A DNA stretch of 64,000 nucleotides. It comes from Brachybacterium sp. EE-P12. Lineage in GTDB: Bacteria; Actinomycetota; Actinomycetes; Actinomycetales; Dermabacteraceae. Location of the stretch: the NCBI RefSeq assembly GCF_003711805.1, contig NZ_QXCP01000003.1:310001-374000 (forward strand). Direction: 5' to 3'. The notes under the pieces were generated by a model. It had not been told where the DNA came from and made no database searches. It worked only from the letters and a program-made list of their open reading frames with translations. Position 1 is the first letter of the stretch. Every line of letters starts with the position of its first letter. Below, piece after piece: positions 16,952 to 26,195 of this stretch. Both the position numbers and the translations under genes were made by a program.

Positions 16952-18610
16952 TCATCGCTCGTGCGTCGCTCCCAGCTCGGCGAGGACCTCGGGCAGCGCC
17001 GCTCCCGAGAAGTCGAACATCGCCTGGTTCTCCCACGCGTTGCCGGAGCTCGGGTCCTCCGGGTCCCATCCGGCGCCCTCGACCGCCGTCCAGGCCGGCT
17101 CCCAGTACACGACGCCGCGCCCCCGGCCGCCCTCGGCCGCGGCGGTGACGTCCTGGACCGCGCGGAAGAAGGCCGCCTGCCCGCCGGGCGTGGGCGGGTA
17201 CCCCTCGGGCAGAACGGTCTCCGCATCGACGATGTTGGGGAACGGCGCGCGGGGATCGTCCTCGAGGGTGAACGGACAGGCGGTCTCGACCACGATCACG
17301 TCCCGCTCGTAGCGGGCGCCGAGCGTGCTGATCGCCTCCTGCAGGTCCGCGAGGGTGCCGTGCCAGTACGGGTAGTAGGACAGGCCGATCACGTCCAGCG
17401 GGACCCCGCGCGAGACGGCCTCGTCGAGCCACCAGGTCAGCCCCTCGATGCCGTCCTGGAGGTTCGTCAGGTGCAGCATCACCTCCGCTGCGGGGAACAC
17501 GTCGGCCACCGCCCCGGCGCCGGCGCGCAGGAAGCGGGCGAGGTTCTCCCACTGGGCGCCCTCGACGTCGTCCTGCGGATCCACGTCCCAGGTCTGACCG
17601 TGCGGCCAGAGCATGCCGGGGTTGATCTCGTTGCCGACCTGGACCATCGCGACGTCCACACCGGCATCGCGCAGCAGCGTCAGGGTGGAGCGGGTGTGCT
17701 CGGCGACGGCATCCGCCAGCTGTCCGGGATCGTGCTGTGCCCACGCCGCGGGCACATGCTGCGCACCGGGGTCCGTCCAGGTGTCCGAATAGTGGAAGTC
17801 GACCAGCACGTCCATGCCCGCGTCACGGATCCGGCGGGCCATCTCCACGGTCCGCTCCGGGGTGCAGTATCCGTCGGCCGGATCCACCCAGACCCGCAGA
17901 CGGCCGAGAGTCGCCCCGCTGTGCGCCATCAGCTCGACGGGATCGACGGGCTCGGCACCGCCCGGCGCGGTGTACACGGCGCCGTGCTCCTCGTTCTTCG
18001 GGATGCCCGAGAGATCCGCGCCGCGCACCGTGCGGGATGCCAGGTCCGGTGTGAGGCGCAGCTCGTCGATCTGCGCCCATGCGCCCTCGGCACCGCTGAC
18101 GCGCAGGGTGATGTCGAGGATCCCGCGCGCCGCCGGGGCGCTCACCGCGAGCTCGAGCCAGGCGCCCTCGGCCCCGGTCACGGGCACGTGAACGCGGTCG
18201 GTGCGGTTCCGGCTGCGCAGCTCGAGGGAGGCGGCCCGGCCGTCCCCGCCGGCCCTGACCAGCGCACGGAGGGTGCGCTCCCCGCCCCGGCCGACGACGA
18301 CCCGCTGCGAGACGGCGACCTCCTGGCCGGCAGCGGGCTCGAGGTGGAGCACGTGCGGGCGCCCGCCCGCGGCGCGGACCTGCGCGGAGGAGGACTGCCC
18401 GGAGAGCCTCCACCGCGACAGGCCCTCGGCGAACCCGGGGTTCGCGAGCTGGTCTCTCTCGCGTGCCTCGGCGCCCGGGGACGGGGCGGTCAGGAGCGCG
18501 CCGGTGCCCAGCACCGCGCCCGAGGCGGCGAGGCCGCCCAGGCGTCGGCGGGACATGGCCGTCGCTCCGGCCGAGCGGTGCGAGGCGGGGGTGCGGTGGG
18601 CGGACATCAT
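16952..18610 (-). CDS. Secreted GH53 endo-beta-1,4-galactanase with N-terminal binding domain
   Basis: A 552-residue exported enzyme that cleaves beta-1,4-galactan chains. Residues 1-49 form an Arg-rich (RRR at 21-23) Tat-like signal. Residues about 52-190 form a beta-sandwich resembling a carbohydrate-binding module ('NPGFAEGLSRW...'). The GH53 barrel begins at 'RGADLSGIPKNEEHG' near residue 196. The acid/base is E328 in 'VGNEI' and the nucleophile E442 in 'VVETACP'. The start pair ATGATG at 18610 is preceded by GGGAG. It is followed by the GH15 gene and preceded by the GH42 gene, so polymer cutting outside and oligosaccharide cleavage inside are encoded together. Confidence 0.92.
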   Translation of the reverse strand: MMSAHRTPASHRSAGATAMSRRRLGGLAASGAVLGTGALLTAPSPGAEARERDQLANPGFAEGLSRWRLSGQSSSAQVRAAGGRPHVLHLEPAAGQEVAVSQRVVVGRGGERTLRALVRAGGDGRAASLELRSRNRTDRVHVPVTGAEGAWLELAVSAPAARGILDITLRVSGAEGAWAQIDELRLTPDLASRTVRGADLSGIPKNEEHGAVYTAPGGAEPVDPVELMAHSGATLGRLRVWVDPADGYCTPERTVEMARRIRDAGMDVLVDFHYSDTWTDPGAQHVPAAWAQHDPGQLADAVAEHTRSTLTLLRDAGVDVAMVQVGNEINPGMLWPHGQTWDVDPQDDVEGAQWENLARFLRAGAGAVADVFPAAEVMLHLTNLQDGIEGLTWWLDEAVSRGVPLDVIGLSYYPYWHGTLADLQEAISTLGARYERDVIVVETACPFTLEDDPRAPFPNIVDAETVLPEGYPPTPGGQAAFFRAVQDVTAAAEGGRGRGVVYWEPAWTAVEGAGWDPEDPSSGNAWENQAMFDFSGAALPEVLAELGATHER

Positions 18611-18645
18611 CGTTCTCCCTGTCGTCGTTCCTGGAGGAGTCGCCG

Positions 18646-20703
18646 TCAGTCGGCGGCGACGCGGTCGGGGGCGGGGATGCGGGCGGTGGCCACGCCGCCG
18701 GCCGGGATCTCGAGCGTGCCGATCCCGTCCACGGGGACGGTCACGTCCTCCCCGGTGTGGTTGAGCGCGATGACGTGGCGGCCGCCGTCCTCCCCGACGC
18801 GTTCGAGCAGCTCGACGTCCTCGGGGAGGTCGCCCTTCGGGATCCGGGCGCTGGCGTACACCTCGTCGAACAGCGCGGAGAGGTCCTCGACGCCGAGATC
18901 CGAGGCCAGGTACCAGGCGCGACCCCGCCCATGGTCGTGACGGGTGGCGGCGGTCCCCCCGGGCACGGGTCCGTCCACGTAGGTGCCGATGGCCTCGGCG
19001 CCGGTGAGATGGAGATCCTCGCACCACACGTGCGAGCGCAGCGGCTTCCCGTGGATCACCAGGCGCGCCTCCTCGTCACGGCGCAGCGGGCAGAACTCGT
19101 GGACCTCGAGGCCCAGCACCGGTGCGAGCGCTGCGTTCAGCCCGCCCTCGCGCACGCCGTCCTCCCGATCGACGATCCCGGAGAAGGGGCCGACCACCAG
19201 GCGGCCGCCCTCGCGCACGTACGCGGAGATGTTCGCCGCCGCCGCATCGGTGAGCAGGTAGGAGGCCGGGGCCAGGACCAGGCGGTAGCCGCTGAGGTCG
19301 TCCTCGGGGTGGGCGAAGTCGACGGCGACGTGATCTCGCCACAGCCGCTCGTACCAGGTCTGGATCTGTGCGCGATGGCCGAGCGCGATGGAGGGCCGCC
19401 ACGGGAGGTCCTGCGCCCAGTGCGACTCCCAGTCCCACAGGATCGCCACATCGGCCTCGACGCGGGAGCCTCGCAGGTCCGCGAGGTCGGCCAGGCGTGC
19501 ACCGAGCTCGGTGACCTCGCGCCAGACCCGGCTGCCGGTGCCGGCGTGGGGGACCATCGTCGAGTGGAACTTCTCGGCTCCCTTGCGGGAGGCGCGCCAC
19601 TGGAAGAACATCACCGCATCGGCTCCGCGCCCCACGTGCGAGAGCGAGTTGCGGGCCATCTCGCCGGGCTTCTTGGCGACGTTGCGGTCCTGCCAGTTCA
19701 CCCCCGAGGTGGAGTGCTCCATGAGCATCCACGGGCGGCCGCGGGCGATCGACCGCGTGAGGTCCGCGTCGAAGGCCAGCTCGACGAAGTTCCGCTCGTC
19801 GGCGGCGATCAGGTAGTGGTCGTTGGAGACCACGTCGACCTCGTCCGCCCACGCCCACAGATCGATGTTCGGGCAGGTGTGCGCCATGAAGTTCGTGGTC
19901 ACCGGGATGTGGGGGGTGATCTCGCGCAGCACGTCCCGCTCCGCGCGGAAGCAGTCGAGGATCTGGGCCGAGCTGAAGCGGCGCCAGTCGAGCTCGAGCG
20001 AGGGGTTCTGCATCGACGGGGTGGGCAGCGGGGCGTGGATGTCCTCCGGCTCTCCGAAGACCTGGCCCCAGAACGCGGTGCCCCAGGCGGCGTTGACGGC
20101 CTCCAGCGAGCCGTATCGCTCGAGCACCCAGCGGCGGAACGCCTCCTGCGAGAAGGTCGAGAAGCTCTCTCCCACGGGAGCGCCGTACTCGTTGTGCACG
20201 TGCCACAGCGCGAGCGCGGGATGGTCGCCGTAGCGCTCGGCGAGAGCGCGGGTGATGCCGGTGGCGGCCTCGCGATAGGCGGGGGCCGAGGGGCAGGCCA
20301 TGCCCCGGGAGCCGGGGCCGAGGGTGCGTCCCTCGCGGTCCACCACACGCGCCTCGGGATGGTCGCGGAAGAACCATGCCGGGGGAGCGGCCGTGGGAGT
20401 GCCCAGGTCGATGCGGATCCCCGCCTCGTGGAGCAGCGCGAAGACCTCGTCCAGCCATTCCCAGTGGAACTCCCCGCGGCGGGGCTCGAGGCTCGCCCAG
20501 GAGAACATCCCGATGCTGACCAGGTTCACGCCGGCCTCGCGCATCAGGCGCACGTCCTCGACCCAGGTCTGCCGGGTCCACTGCTCGGGGTTGTAGTCGC
20601 CGCCGTAGGCGAGTCCCTCGAGCCCGAGCGGCCAGGAGGGGCGCGGTGCGGCGCCGGACGGGGTCGCGGTGGGCGAGGGTGACTGGAATCGATCACGGGT
20701 CAT
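18646..20703 (-). CDS. GH42 beta-galactosidase
   Basis: A 685-residue cytosolic beta-galactosidase. The N-terminal barrel starts at 'YGGDYNPEQW' (residues 33-42). The acid/base is E172 ('HVHNEYG') and the nucleophile E329 ('LMEHSTSG'). The trimerisation and C-terminal domains follow, and the length is normal for GH42. It would release galactose from imported galacto-oligosaccharides. Two ATGs are possible (20703 and 20715); neither has a good ribosome binding site, and I use the inner one. An operator-like sequence (20682-20699) lies inside codons 2-7, and another (20760-20777) upstream. It diverges from the binding-protein gene. Confidence 0.93.
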   Translation of the reverse strand: MTRDRFQSPSPTATPSGAAPRPSWPLGLEGLAYGGDYNPEQWTRQTWVEDVRLMREAGVNLVSIGMFSWASLEPRRGEFHWEWLDEVFALLHEAGIRIDLGTPTAAPPAWFFRDHPEARVVDREGRTLGPGSRGMACPSAPAYREAATGITRALAERYGDHPALALWHVHNEYGAPVGESFSTFSQEAFRRWVLERYGSLEAVNAAWGTAFWGQVFGEPEDIHAPLPTPSMQNPSLELDWRRFSSAQILDCFRAERDVLREITPHIPVTTNFMAHTCPNIDLWAWADEVDVVSNDHYLIAADERNFVELAFDADLTRSIARGRPWMLMEHSTSGVNWQDRNVAKKPGEMARNSLSHVGRGADAVMFFQWRASRKGAEKFHSTMVPHAGTGSRVWREVTELGARLADLADLRGSRVEADVAILWDWESHWAQDLPWRPSIALGHRAQIQTWYERLWRDHVAVDFAHPEDDLSGYRLVLAPASYLLTDAAAANISAYVREGGRLVVGPFSGIVDREDGVREGGLNAALAPVLGLEVHEFCPLRRDEEARLVIHGKPLRSHVWCEDLHLTGAEAIGTYVDGPVPGGTAATRHDHGRGRAWYLASDLGVEDLSALFDEVYASARIPKGDLPEDVELLERVGEDGGRHVIALNHTGEDVTVPVDGIGTLEIPAGGVATARIPAPDRVAAD
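20682..20699. promoter_or_regulatory. Third, weaker copy of galactan-locus operator inside GH42 5' end
   Basis: ACTGGAATCGATCACGGG matches the inverse of the 40298-40315 palindrome at 15 of 18 positions. It lies just downstream of the GH42 start codon, where a bound repressor could block transcription. Because it is within coding sequence, part of the match may be constrained by the protein. Confidence 0.4.
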
Positions 20704-20759
20704 AGAGATGACCATGGCATGGAGTGATGGGAGCCGGCAAGCTCTTCTGCAGGGGCTTG

Positions 20760-20777
20760 ACCGTAAACGATCACAGT
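20760..20777. promoter_or_regulatory. LacI-type operator of galactan locus 1
   Basis: Read on the minus strand this is ACTGTGATCGTTTACGGT, which matches the palindrome at 40298-40315 at 16 of 18 positions. It sits in the 134-base divergent region between the GH42 gene and the binding-protein gene, 61 bases before the latter's ATG. The CG-centred inverted repeat is typical of LacI-family operators. The likely binder is the LacI protein encoded at 24144-25193 at the end of this locus. Confidence 0.6.
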
Positions 20778-20837
20778 TCTACGATCTCAGCCTCACCGCT
20801 CGGCCCCGAGCGGGCCGTCCATCGCAAGGAGGCGAGC

Positions 20838-22175
20838 ATGACCAGTGCCACCCCACCCCGACCGAGCTGGCGCCCGTCGCGCCGCCGGCTGCTGCAGTCC
20901 GGAGCCGGCCTCGGCGCCGCCGGACTCGCCGGCGGGGCCCTCGCCGGCTGCGGTTCGGCGTCCTCCTCGGCGCCGGTGGAGCTGACCTTCTGGACCTGGG
21001 CCCCGGGCATCGAGGAGGTGGTGGCCCTCTGGAACCAGCAGAACCCTGAGGTGCAGGTGCTCGTGAGCAGGCAGGACGCGGGAGATGCCGCGGTGACCAA
21101 GCTGCTCACGGCGGTGCGCGCGGGCAACGGCGCCCCGGACGTGGTCCAGGCCGAGTACCAGAGCATCACCTCCCTGGTCGCCTTCGACGCGATCGCCGAC
21201 ATCGCCGAGGATCTCGATCCCGGCACGGTGGAGCACTTCGCCGAGGGCATCTGGTCCTCCGTCGGCATCGGCGACGGCGGGGTCTACGCGATCCCGCAGG
21301 ACACCGGCCCGCTGCAGTTCTACTACCGCGAGGACGTCTTCGAGGAGCTGGGGCTGTCCGCCCCCGAGACCTGGGAGGAGTACGCCGAGGCGGCGCGCGT
21401 GGTCCACGAGGCCGATCCGTCGATGTACCTCGGCACCTTCTCCTCGACCGATCCGGGCCTCTTCGTGGGTCTGGCGCAGCAGGCCGGGGCCTCGTGGTGG
21501 CAGATCGACGGCGAGCGCTGGAAGGTCGAGATCGACGCCGAGCCCACCCGGCGGGTGGCCGAGTTCTGGGGCGGGCTGGTCGAGGAGGGGGTCATCTCCG
21601 CCGAGCCGATGTACACCCCGCAGTGGAACGCGGCGCTGAACGACGGCACCCAGATCGGCTGGGTCTCCGCGGCCTGGGCGCCGGGCGTGCTCGAGGGCAA
21701 CGCGGGCAGCACGGCCGGTTCCTGGCGCATGTCCACCATCCCGCAGTGGGAGCCGGGCGCGAACTCGACCGGCAACTGGGGCGGCTCGGCCACCTCCGTG
21801 GTCGTGGGCAGCGACCACCAGGCCGAGGCCGTGCGCTTCGCGGAATGGATGAACACCTCGGCCGACGGGGTGCTCGCCCTCGTCGAGCACAGCGGGGTCT
21901 TCCCGGCGGATCTGGCCAATGCGGAGACGGCGCTCGAGGCGCCGCCGGAGTTCTTCTCCCACCAGAGCGACTTCTACGAGCACTCCACGGACAACGCGGA
22001 CGGGGTGCAGCCCTTCACCTTCGGCCCCAACGTCAACGTCACCTATTCGCTGTTCAACGACGCCTTCGGGGCCGCGACCCGGGCGGCGACCGCCGCCGCC
22101 TTCGCGAACGCGGTCACGACCGTGCACGAGGGCACCGTCGCCGATCTCGAGAACCAGGGGTACGACCTCGCATGA
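20838..22175 (+). CDS. Sugar ABC transporter substrate-binding lipoprotein (galactan locus 1)
   Basis: A 445-residue family 1 solute-binding protein. The N-terminus has three arginines (SRRRLLQSG), a hydrophobic stretch and a LAGC lipobox, so it is a membrane-anchored, probably Tat-exported, lipoprotein. 'LTFWTWAPG' and 'GVYAIPQDTGPLQFYY' are typical of CUT1 oligosaccharide-binding proteins. The ATG at 20838 follows AAGGAGG at six bases; the open frame upstream is not part of the gene. It is first in an operon with two permeases. By context it should bind galacto-oligosaccharides; the ligand is inferred, not read from sequence. Confidence 0.92.
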   Translation: MTSATPPRPSWRPSRRRLLQSGAGLGAAGLAGGALAGCGSASSSAPVELTFWTWAPGIEEVVALWNQQNPEVQVLVSRQDAGDAAVTKLLTAVRAGNGAPDVVQAEYQSITSLVAFDAIADIAEDLDPGTVEHFAEGIWSSVGIGDGGVYAIPQDTGPLQFYYREDVFEELGLSAPETWEEYAEAARVVHEADPSMYLGTFSSTDPGLFVGLAQQAGASWWQIDGERWKVEIDAEPTRRVAEFWGGLVEEGVISAEPMYTPQWNAALNDGTQIGWVSAAWAPGVLEGNAGSTAGSWRMSTIPQWEPGANSTGNWGGSATSVVVGSDHQAEAVRFAEWMNTSADGVLALVEHSGVFPADLANAETALEAPPEFFSHQSDFYEHSTDNADGVQPFTFGPNVNVTYSLFNDAFGAATRAATAAAFANAVTTVHEGTVADLENQGYDLA

Positions 22176-23110
22176 GCGCTCCCACGACCACCACCGCCTC
22201 GTCGCTGCGTCGGCGCACCGACCGCTTCGGGTACGTCTTCATCGCCCCGGCCGCGATCTGCTTCCTCGCCTTCCTGGCAGTCCCCATCGTCTACGCCCTC
22301 TACGTCAGCTTCCGACGCGAGCAGGTGGTCGGGCTCGGCCCGGGCGCGGGCGGCCGCACCGAGGTGTGGGCGGGACTGGGCAACTACGCCGCCGTCCTCG
22401 CCGACAGCGAGTTCCTGGCCAGCGCGCTGCGCGCCCTCGTCTACGGGCTGGTGCTGGTGCCGACCATGCTCGGACTCGCCCTGCTGTTCGCGCTCCTGCT
22501 GGACTCGCGCCGCGCGCGGCTGCGGCGCCTGGCGCGGATCGCGATCTTCCTGCCCTACGCCGTCCCGGCGGTGATCTCCTCCCTCCTGTGGGGCTTCCTC
22601 TACCTGCCCGGGACCAGCCCGTTCCACTTCCTGGCCGAGGCCGTCGGCGGCGGGCTGCCGGATGTCCTGTCCCCGCAGCTGGTGCTGCTGGCGATCGCGA
22701 ACATCGGCATCTGGGGCGGCACCGGCTTCAACATGGTGGTGCTGTACACCTCGCTGCGCTCGGTCCCGAGCGAGCTCTACGAGGCGGCCACCCTCGACGG
22801 CTGCTCCGAGCTGCAGACGGCGGTGCGGATCAAGGTCCCGATGATCCTGCCCTCGCTGATCATGACCTGCGTGTTCTCGATCATCGCGACGCTGCAGGTC
22901 TTCGCCGAGCCGATGCTGCTGCGGCCCCTGACCAACTCGATCTCCACGACCTGGTCGCCGCTGATGAAGATCTACCGGGACGCCTTCACCGAGAACGACA
23001 TCTACACGGCGTCCGCGGGCTCCGTGCTGGTGGCCCTCGCGACCTTCGTCATCTCCTTCGGCTTCCTGCGCCTGGTGCGCAGCCAGGCCTTCGCCCAGGA
23101 AGAGCGGTGA
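22172..23110 (+). CDS. CUT1 sugar ABC transporter permease, MalF type
   Basis: A 312-residue inner-membrane permease with six spans and an EAA loop around 'LYEAATLDGCSELQTAVRIKVP'. Its start overlaps the binding-protein stop as ATGA, and its own stop overlaps the next permease's GTG start, so the three proteins are probably made in fixed ratio. It forms half of the channel of the presumed galacto-oligosaccharide importer. The large upstream extension of this frame is a shadow of the binding-protein gene. Confidence 0.92.
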   Translation: MSAPTTTTASSLRRRTDRFGYVFIAPAAICFLAFLAVPIVYALYVSFRREQVVGLGPGAGGRTEVWAGLGNYAAVLADSEFLASALRALVYGLVLVPTMLGLALLFALLLDSRRARLRRLARIAIFLPYAVPAVISSLLWGFLYLPGTSPFHFLAEAVGGGLPDVLSPQLVLLAIANIGIWGGTGFNMVVLYTSLRSVPSELYEAATLDGCSELQTAVRIKVPMILPSLIMTCVFSIIATLQVFAEPMLLRPLTNSISTTWSPLMKIYRDAFTENDIYTASAGSVLVALATFVISFGFLRLVRSQAFAQEER

Positions 23111-24057
23111 GCACTGCCATGACCACCTCCACCACCCGAGCCGCCGACCCCGCAGCCTCCGGCCCGTCGATCACGCGCGGCCGGCCGGCGGCGAGCTCCT
23201 CGCGCAGCGGCTCCGGCGGCGTCGGCGCCGAGCGGCCCTCGCTCGTCGCCACCGGCGTCCTCGTCCTCGGTGCGCTGTACAGCCTGATCCCCATCGTCTG
23301 GGTGCTCTTCGCCGCCTCGAAGAGCGCCGACGAGCTGTTCTCCACCTTCACCTTCGCCCCCTCGACGTTCCTGCTCGAGAACGTGCAGGACCTCTTCGCC
23401 TATCGCGACGGGCTGTTCCTGCGCTGGGCGGGCAACACCGTGCTGTACGCCGTCGGCGGCGCGCTGCTGTCCACGCTCGTCTCCGCCGCGGCCGGATACG
23501 GCCTGGCGCTGTTCGACTTCCGCGGCAAGAAGCTGTTCTTCAACCTCATCCTCGCCGGCGTGCTGCTGCCGGCCGTGATCCTCGCCGTGCCGCAGTACCT
23601 GCTGTTCGCGCAGGCGGGGCTCGCCAACACCTACTGGGCGGTGCTGCTGCCCAGCATCCTGAACCCCTACGGGATCTACCTCGCCCGCATCTACGCGGGC
23701 GCCTCGGTGCCCCGGGAGATGATCGAGGCGGCGCGCACCGACGGCGCCGGCGAGCTGAGGATCTTCTCGCGCTTCGCCGTGCCGATGATGATGCCGGGCC
23801 TGGTCACGGTGTTCCTGTTCCAGTTCGTGGGGATCTGGAACAACTACATGCTCCCGTACATCATGCTCGGGGACGACTCCCTGTTCCCCATCACCGTGGG
23901 CCTGTCGACGCTCATGAACCAGGGCGCCTCGCAGCCGGCGATGTACACCACCGTCATCACCGGCGCCCTCGTCTCGATCATCCCGCTGATCGCCCTGTTC
24001 CTGCTGCTGCAGAAGTACTGGCAGTCGGATCTCACCGGCGGCGCCGTCAAGGGCTGA
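23107..24057 (+). CDS. CUT1 sugar ABC transporter permease, MalG type
   Basis: A 316-residue permease with a Ser/Arg-rich cytoplasmic N-terminus of about 45 residues, six spans, and an EAA loop around 'MIEAARTDGAGELRIFSRFAVP'. The ending '...LTGGAVKG' is the common MalG C-terminus. I take the GTG at 23107, which overlaps the previous stop (GTGA) and has AGGAAGAG upstream; an ATG four codons later is the alternative. No ATPase gene follows. A small hairpin lies after the stop, before the LacI gene. Confidence 0.9.
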   Translation: MSTAMTTSTTRAADPAASGPSITRGRPAASSSRSGSGGVGAERPSLVATGVLVLGALYSLIPIVWVLFAASKSADELFSTFTFAPSTFLLENVQDLFAYRDGLFLRWAGNTVLYAVGGALLSTLVSAAAGYGLALFDFRGKKLFFNLILAGVLLPAVILAVPQYLLFAQAGLANTYWAVLLPSILNPYGIYLARIYAGASVPREMIEAARTDGAGELRIFSRFAVPMMMPGLVTVFLFQFVGIWNNYMLPYIMLGDDSLFPITVGLSTLMNQGASQPAMYTTVITGALVSIIPLIALFLLLQKYWQSDLTGGAVKG

Positions 24058-24064
24058 GCCGGAT

Positions 24065-24081
24065 CCGACCTCGGCGGTCGG
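24065..24081 (+). terminator. Small hairpin after importer operon
   Basis: CCGACC (24065-24070) pairs with GGTCGG (24076-24081) around a five-base loop, directly after the MalG-type permease stop. There is no U-tract. It may weaken read-through into the LacI gene. A GATACT hexamer at 24083-24088 could be the -10 of that gene's own promoter. Confidence 0.35.
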
Positions 24082-24143
24082 CGATACTGGCCCGGAGGTC
24101 CCCGCCACCTGGCCGGGACATCGTCGAGGAAGAAGGAAGTGAC

Positions 24144-25193
24144 GTGGCCGCAGCCCGCTCGGAGACGCCGTCACGGCGGCCCACCATCTCGGACGTCGCC
24201 CGTCGGGCGGGGGTCTCGACCGGAACGGTCTCGCGCTATCTCAACGGCGGCCGCTGGGTCTCGGCCGAATCGTCAGAGGCCGTCACCCGGGCGATCCGGG
24301 AGACCGGATACGTCGCGAACGCCACCGCGCGCCGGCTGCGCACCGGGCGCAGCGGCACCGTGGCCTTCGTCGTGGACGAGCCGCCGGCCCGGTTCTTCGA
24401 GGACCCGAACTTCGAATCCCTCGTGATCGAGGTGGGGCAGGCGCTGGCCGCGCGCGACCAGACCATGGTGCTGCTGCTCGCGGGGGACGAGGACAGCGCC
24501 GAACGCGCCGAGATCTTCCTGCGCACCAGCGGCGTGGACGGCGCGGTGACCGCCTCGGCGCAGCCGGCACATCACCTCTTCGAGCGCATCCAGGCAGTGG
24601 GCATCCCGCTCGTGAACGTGGGAAGCCCGGCCGGTCTGGAGGACCGGGTCGCCTTCGTGGCAGCCGATGACCGGGAAGGCGCCCGTCGCATGGCGGAGCA
24701 CCTCGTGGAGCAGGGGGCCCGGGAGATCGCCGTGATCGCCGGCCCCGAGCACACGCCCGGCGGCTTCCTCCGGCCGGAGGCGTTCATCGAGGCGATCGGG
24801 TCCGCGACCGTGGAGGGGGCGGTCCCGCGTGTGGTCGACGTGCAGCACGGCGACTACTCGGTCGCCAGCGGAGCGGAGGCGATGCGCGCGATCCTCCGCG
24901 CCCACCCGGGGGTCGACGCGCTCTTCGCCGCCAACGACCGCATGGCGCGCGGCGCGATCGAGGTGCTGCAGGCCGAGGGGCTGTCGGTGCCCGGTGATGT
25001 GCTGGTCGGCGGTTTCGACGACTCGGCGGGCGCCGCGACCGAGAAGCCCTCTCTGACCACGGTGCGACAGGACTTCCGACGGATCGCCGTGGAGCTCGTC
25101 GACGCCCTGGGCAAGCAGATCGACGGCGGGGTGCGCACGAGGGTCGTCGTGCCCGTCCGGCTCGTGGTGCGGGACTCGACCACCCGCCCGTGA
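24144..25193 (+). CDS. LacI-family transcriptional regulator (galactan locus)
   Basis: A 349-residue repressor-type regulator. The helix-turn-helix is at about residues 14-34 ('TISDVARRAGVSTGTVSRYL'), and the ligand-binding domain follows from about residue 65. The GTG start has AAGGAAG at suitable spacing. Placed directly after the importer genes, it is the best candidate to bind the 18-bp palindromes at 20760-20777 and 40298-40315 and so control both galactan loci in response to a galactose-containing sugar. The assignment of operator to protein is inference from position. Confidence 0.9.
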   Translation: MAAARSETPSRRPTISDVARRAGVSTGTVSRYLNGGRWVSAESSEAVTRAIRETGYVANATARRLRTGRSGTVAFVVDEPPARFFEDPNFESLVIEVGQALAARDQTMVLLLAGDEDSAERAEIFLRTSGVDGAVTASAQPAHHLFERIQAVGIPLVNVGSPAGLEDRVAFVAADDREGARRMAEHLVEQGAREIAVIAGPEHTPGGFLRPEAFIEAIGSATVEGAVPRVVDVQHGDYSVASGAEAMRAILRAHPGVDALFAANDRMARGAIEVLQAEGLSVPGDVLVGGFDDSAGAATEKPSLTTVRQDFRRIAVELVDALGKQIDGGVRTRVVVPVRLVVRDSTTRP

Positions 25194-25328
25194 CGGTCCG
25201 CCGCGGGTGGGCGTGAGGCACATCATCTTCGCGGGGGAGGCCAGGTCGAATCCGCTTTCCCATGGCTTTCCAGGCAATCCCGAGGAAGCACGGGGGATGC
25301 TCCGAGGACGGCGGAGGACCGTGCCGCC

Positions 25329-26183
25329 ATGAGCTCCTCCTCGCGCCTCGCCGCGCCGTCCCCCGCCGAGGAGTCACCGGATCGCGGCGGTGACTCCCAG
25401 ATCAAGAGCCTCTCGGTCCCGGGCCTGCTCGCCGGCGGCGCCGCCGCGGCGACGACCTCGGTGATCGGCGGGCAGCTCGGCATCAGCGGCACCGTCGCGG
25501 GGGCCGCGATCACCTCGGTGATCTCCGCGGCCGTGGTCGCCTTCTACACCGACTCCGTCAACGGCACCGCCCGGAAGCTCAAGCAGGTCGCGGTGAGGGC
25601 CGGGGAGCGTGCCCCGAGCCGGGACCGGGGTGCGTCCGTGCACTCCTCGCGGACCCGCAGGGAGGCCGACGGCGGTACCGGGGAGGCGGTCGCCGAGGCG
25701 ACCGACGCCGCCGAGACGCCCGAGCCCTCCCGGGGCAGGAGGCTGCTGAAGATCGCCCTGATGAGCCTCGTGATCGGCCTGATCGGCATGGCCGCGGTGT
25801 TCGGGATCCAGCGGATCTCCGGCACCGAGCTGTCCCCGGGCACCGGCCAGATCCAGCGCTCCGTCACCGGCACCGACTCCGTCTCCCCGCGCGAGGACTC
25901 CGGCTCCTCGACCGACGACGGCACCGAGCAGCAGGAGGGCACGGACGGGCAGCAGCAGGACGGGAGGGAACAGGACGTGCAGCAGCAGGACGGCACGGGC
26001 GCCGACGGGTCCGGCGAGCAGAGCGAGGGCACCACCGAGGACGGCTCCTCCCCGGCCGACGAGCAGCAGGGCGAGGACGCCGACGGGACCGGCGGCGACT
26101 CGGGGTCCAGCGGCTCCAGCTCCTCGAGCGAGTCGCAGGACGGCGCGAGCTCCGGGTCCGGCGCATCCGAGCAGATCGGCTGA
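25329..26183 (+). CDS. Membrane protein with Gln/Ser/Gly/Glu-rich tail, unknown function
   Basis: A 284-residue protein I do not recognise. Residues about 25-75 are small and hydrophobic with GG and GxxxG spacing ('LLAGGAAAATTSVIGGQLG'), suggesting a membrane-associated helical hairpin. A basic linker follows, then one clear transmembrane helix at about 138-162. The last 110 residues are a low-complexity acidic stretch of Gln, Ser, Gly, Asp and Glu without cysteine, probably disordered outside the cell. The gene stands alone between a LacI gene and the convergent peptidase gene, which ends 12 bases away. The ATG at 25329 has GAGGACC upstream. Confidence 0.65.
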   Translation: MSSSSRLAAPSPAEESPDRGGDSQIKSLSVPGLLAGGAAAATTSVIGGQLGISGTVAGAAITSVISAAVVAFYTDSVNGTARKLKQVAVRAGERAPSRDRGASVHSSRTRREADGGTGEAVAEATDAAETPEPSRGRRLLKIALMSLVIGLIGMAAVFGIQRISGTELSPGTGQIQRSVTGTDSVSPREDSGSSTDDGTEQQEGTDGQQQDGREQDVQQQDGTGADGSGEQSEGTTEDGSSPADEQQGEDADGTGGDSGSSGSSSSSESQDGASSGSGASEQIG

Positions 26184-26195
26184 ATCCGTCGACGC

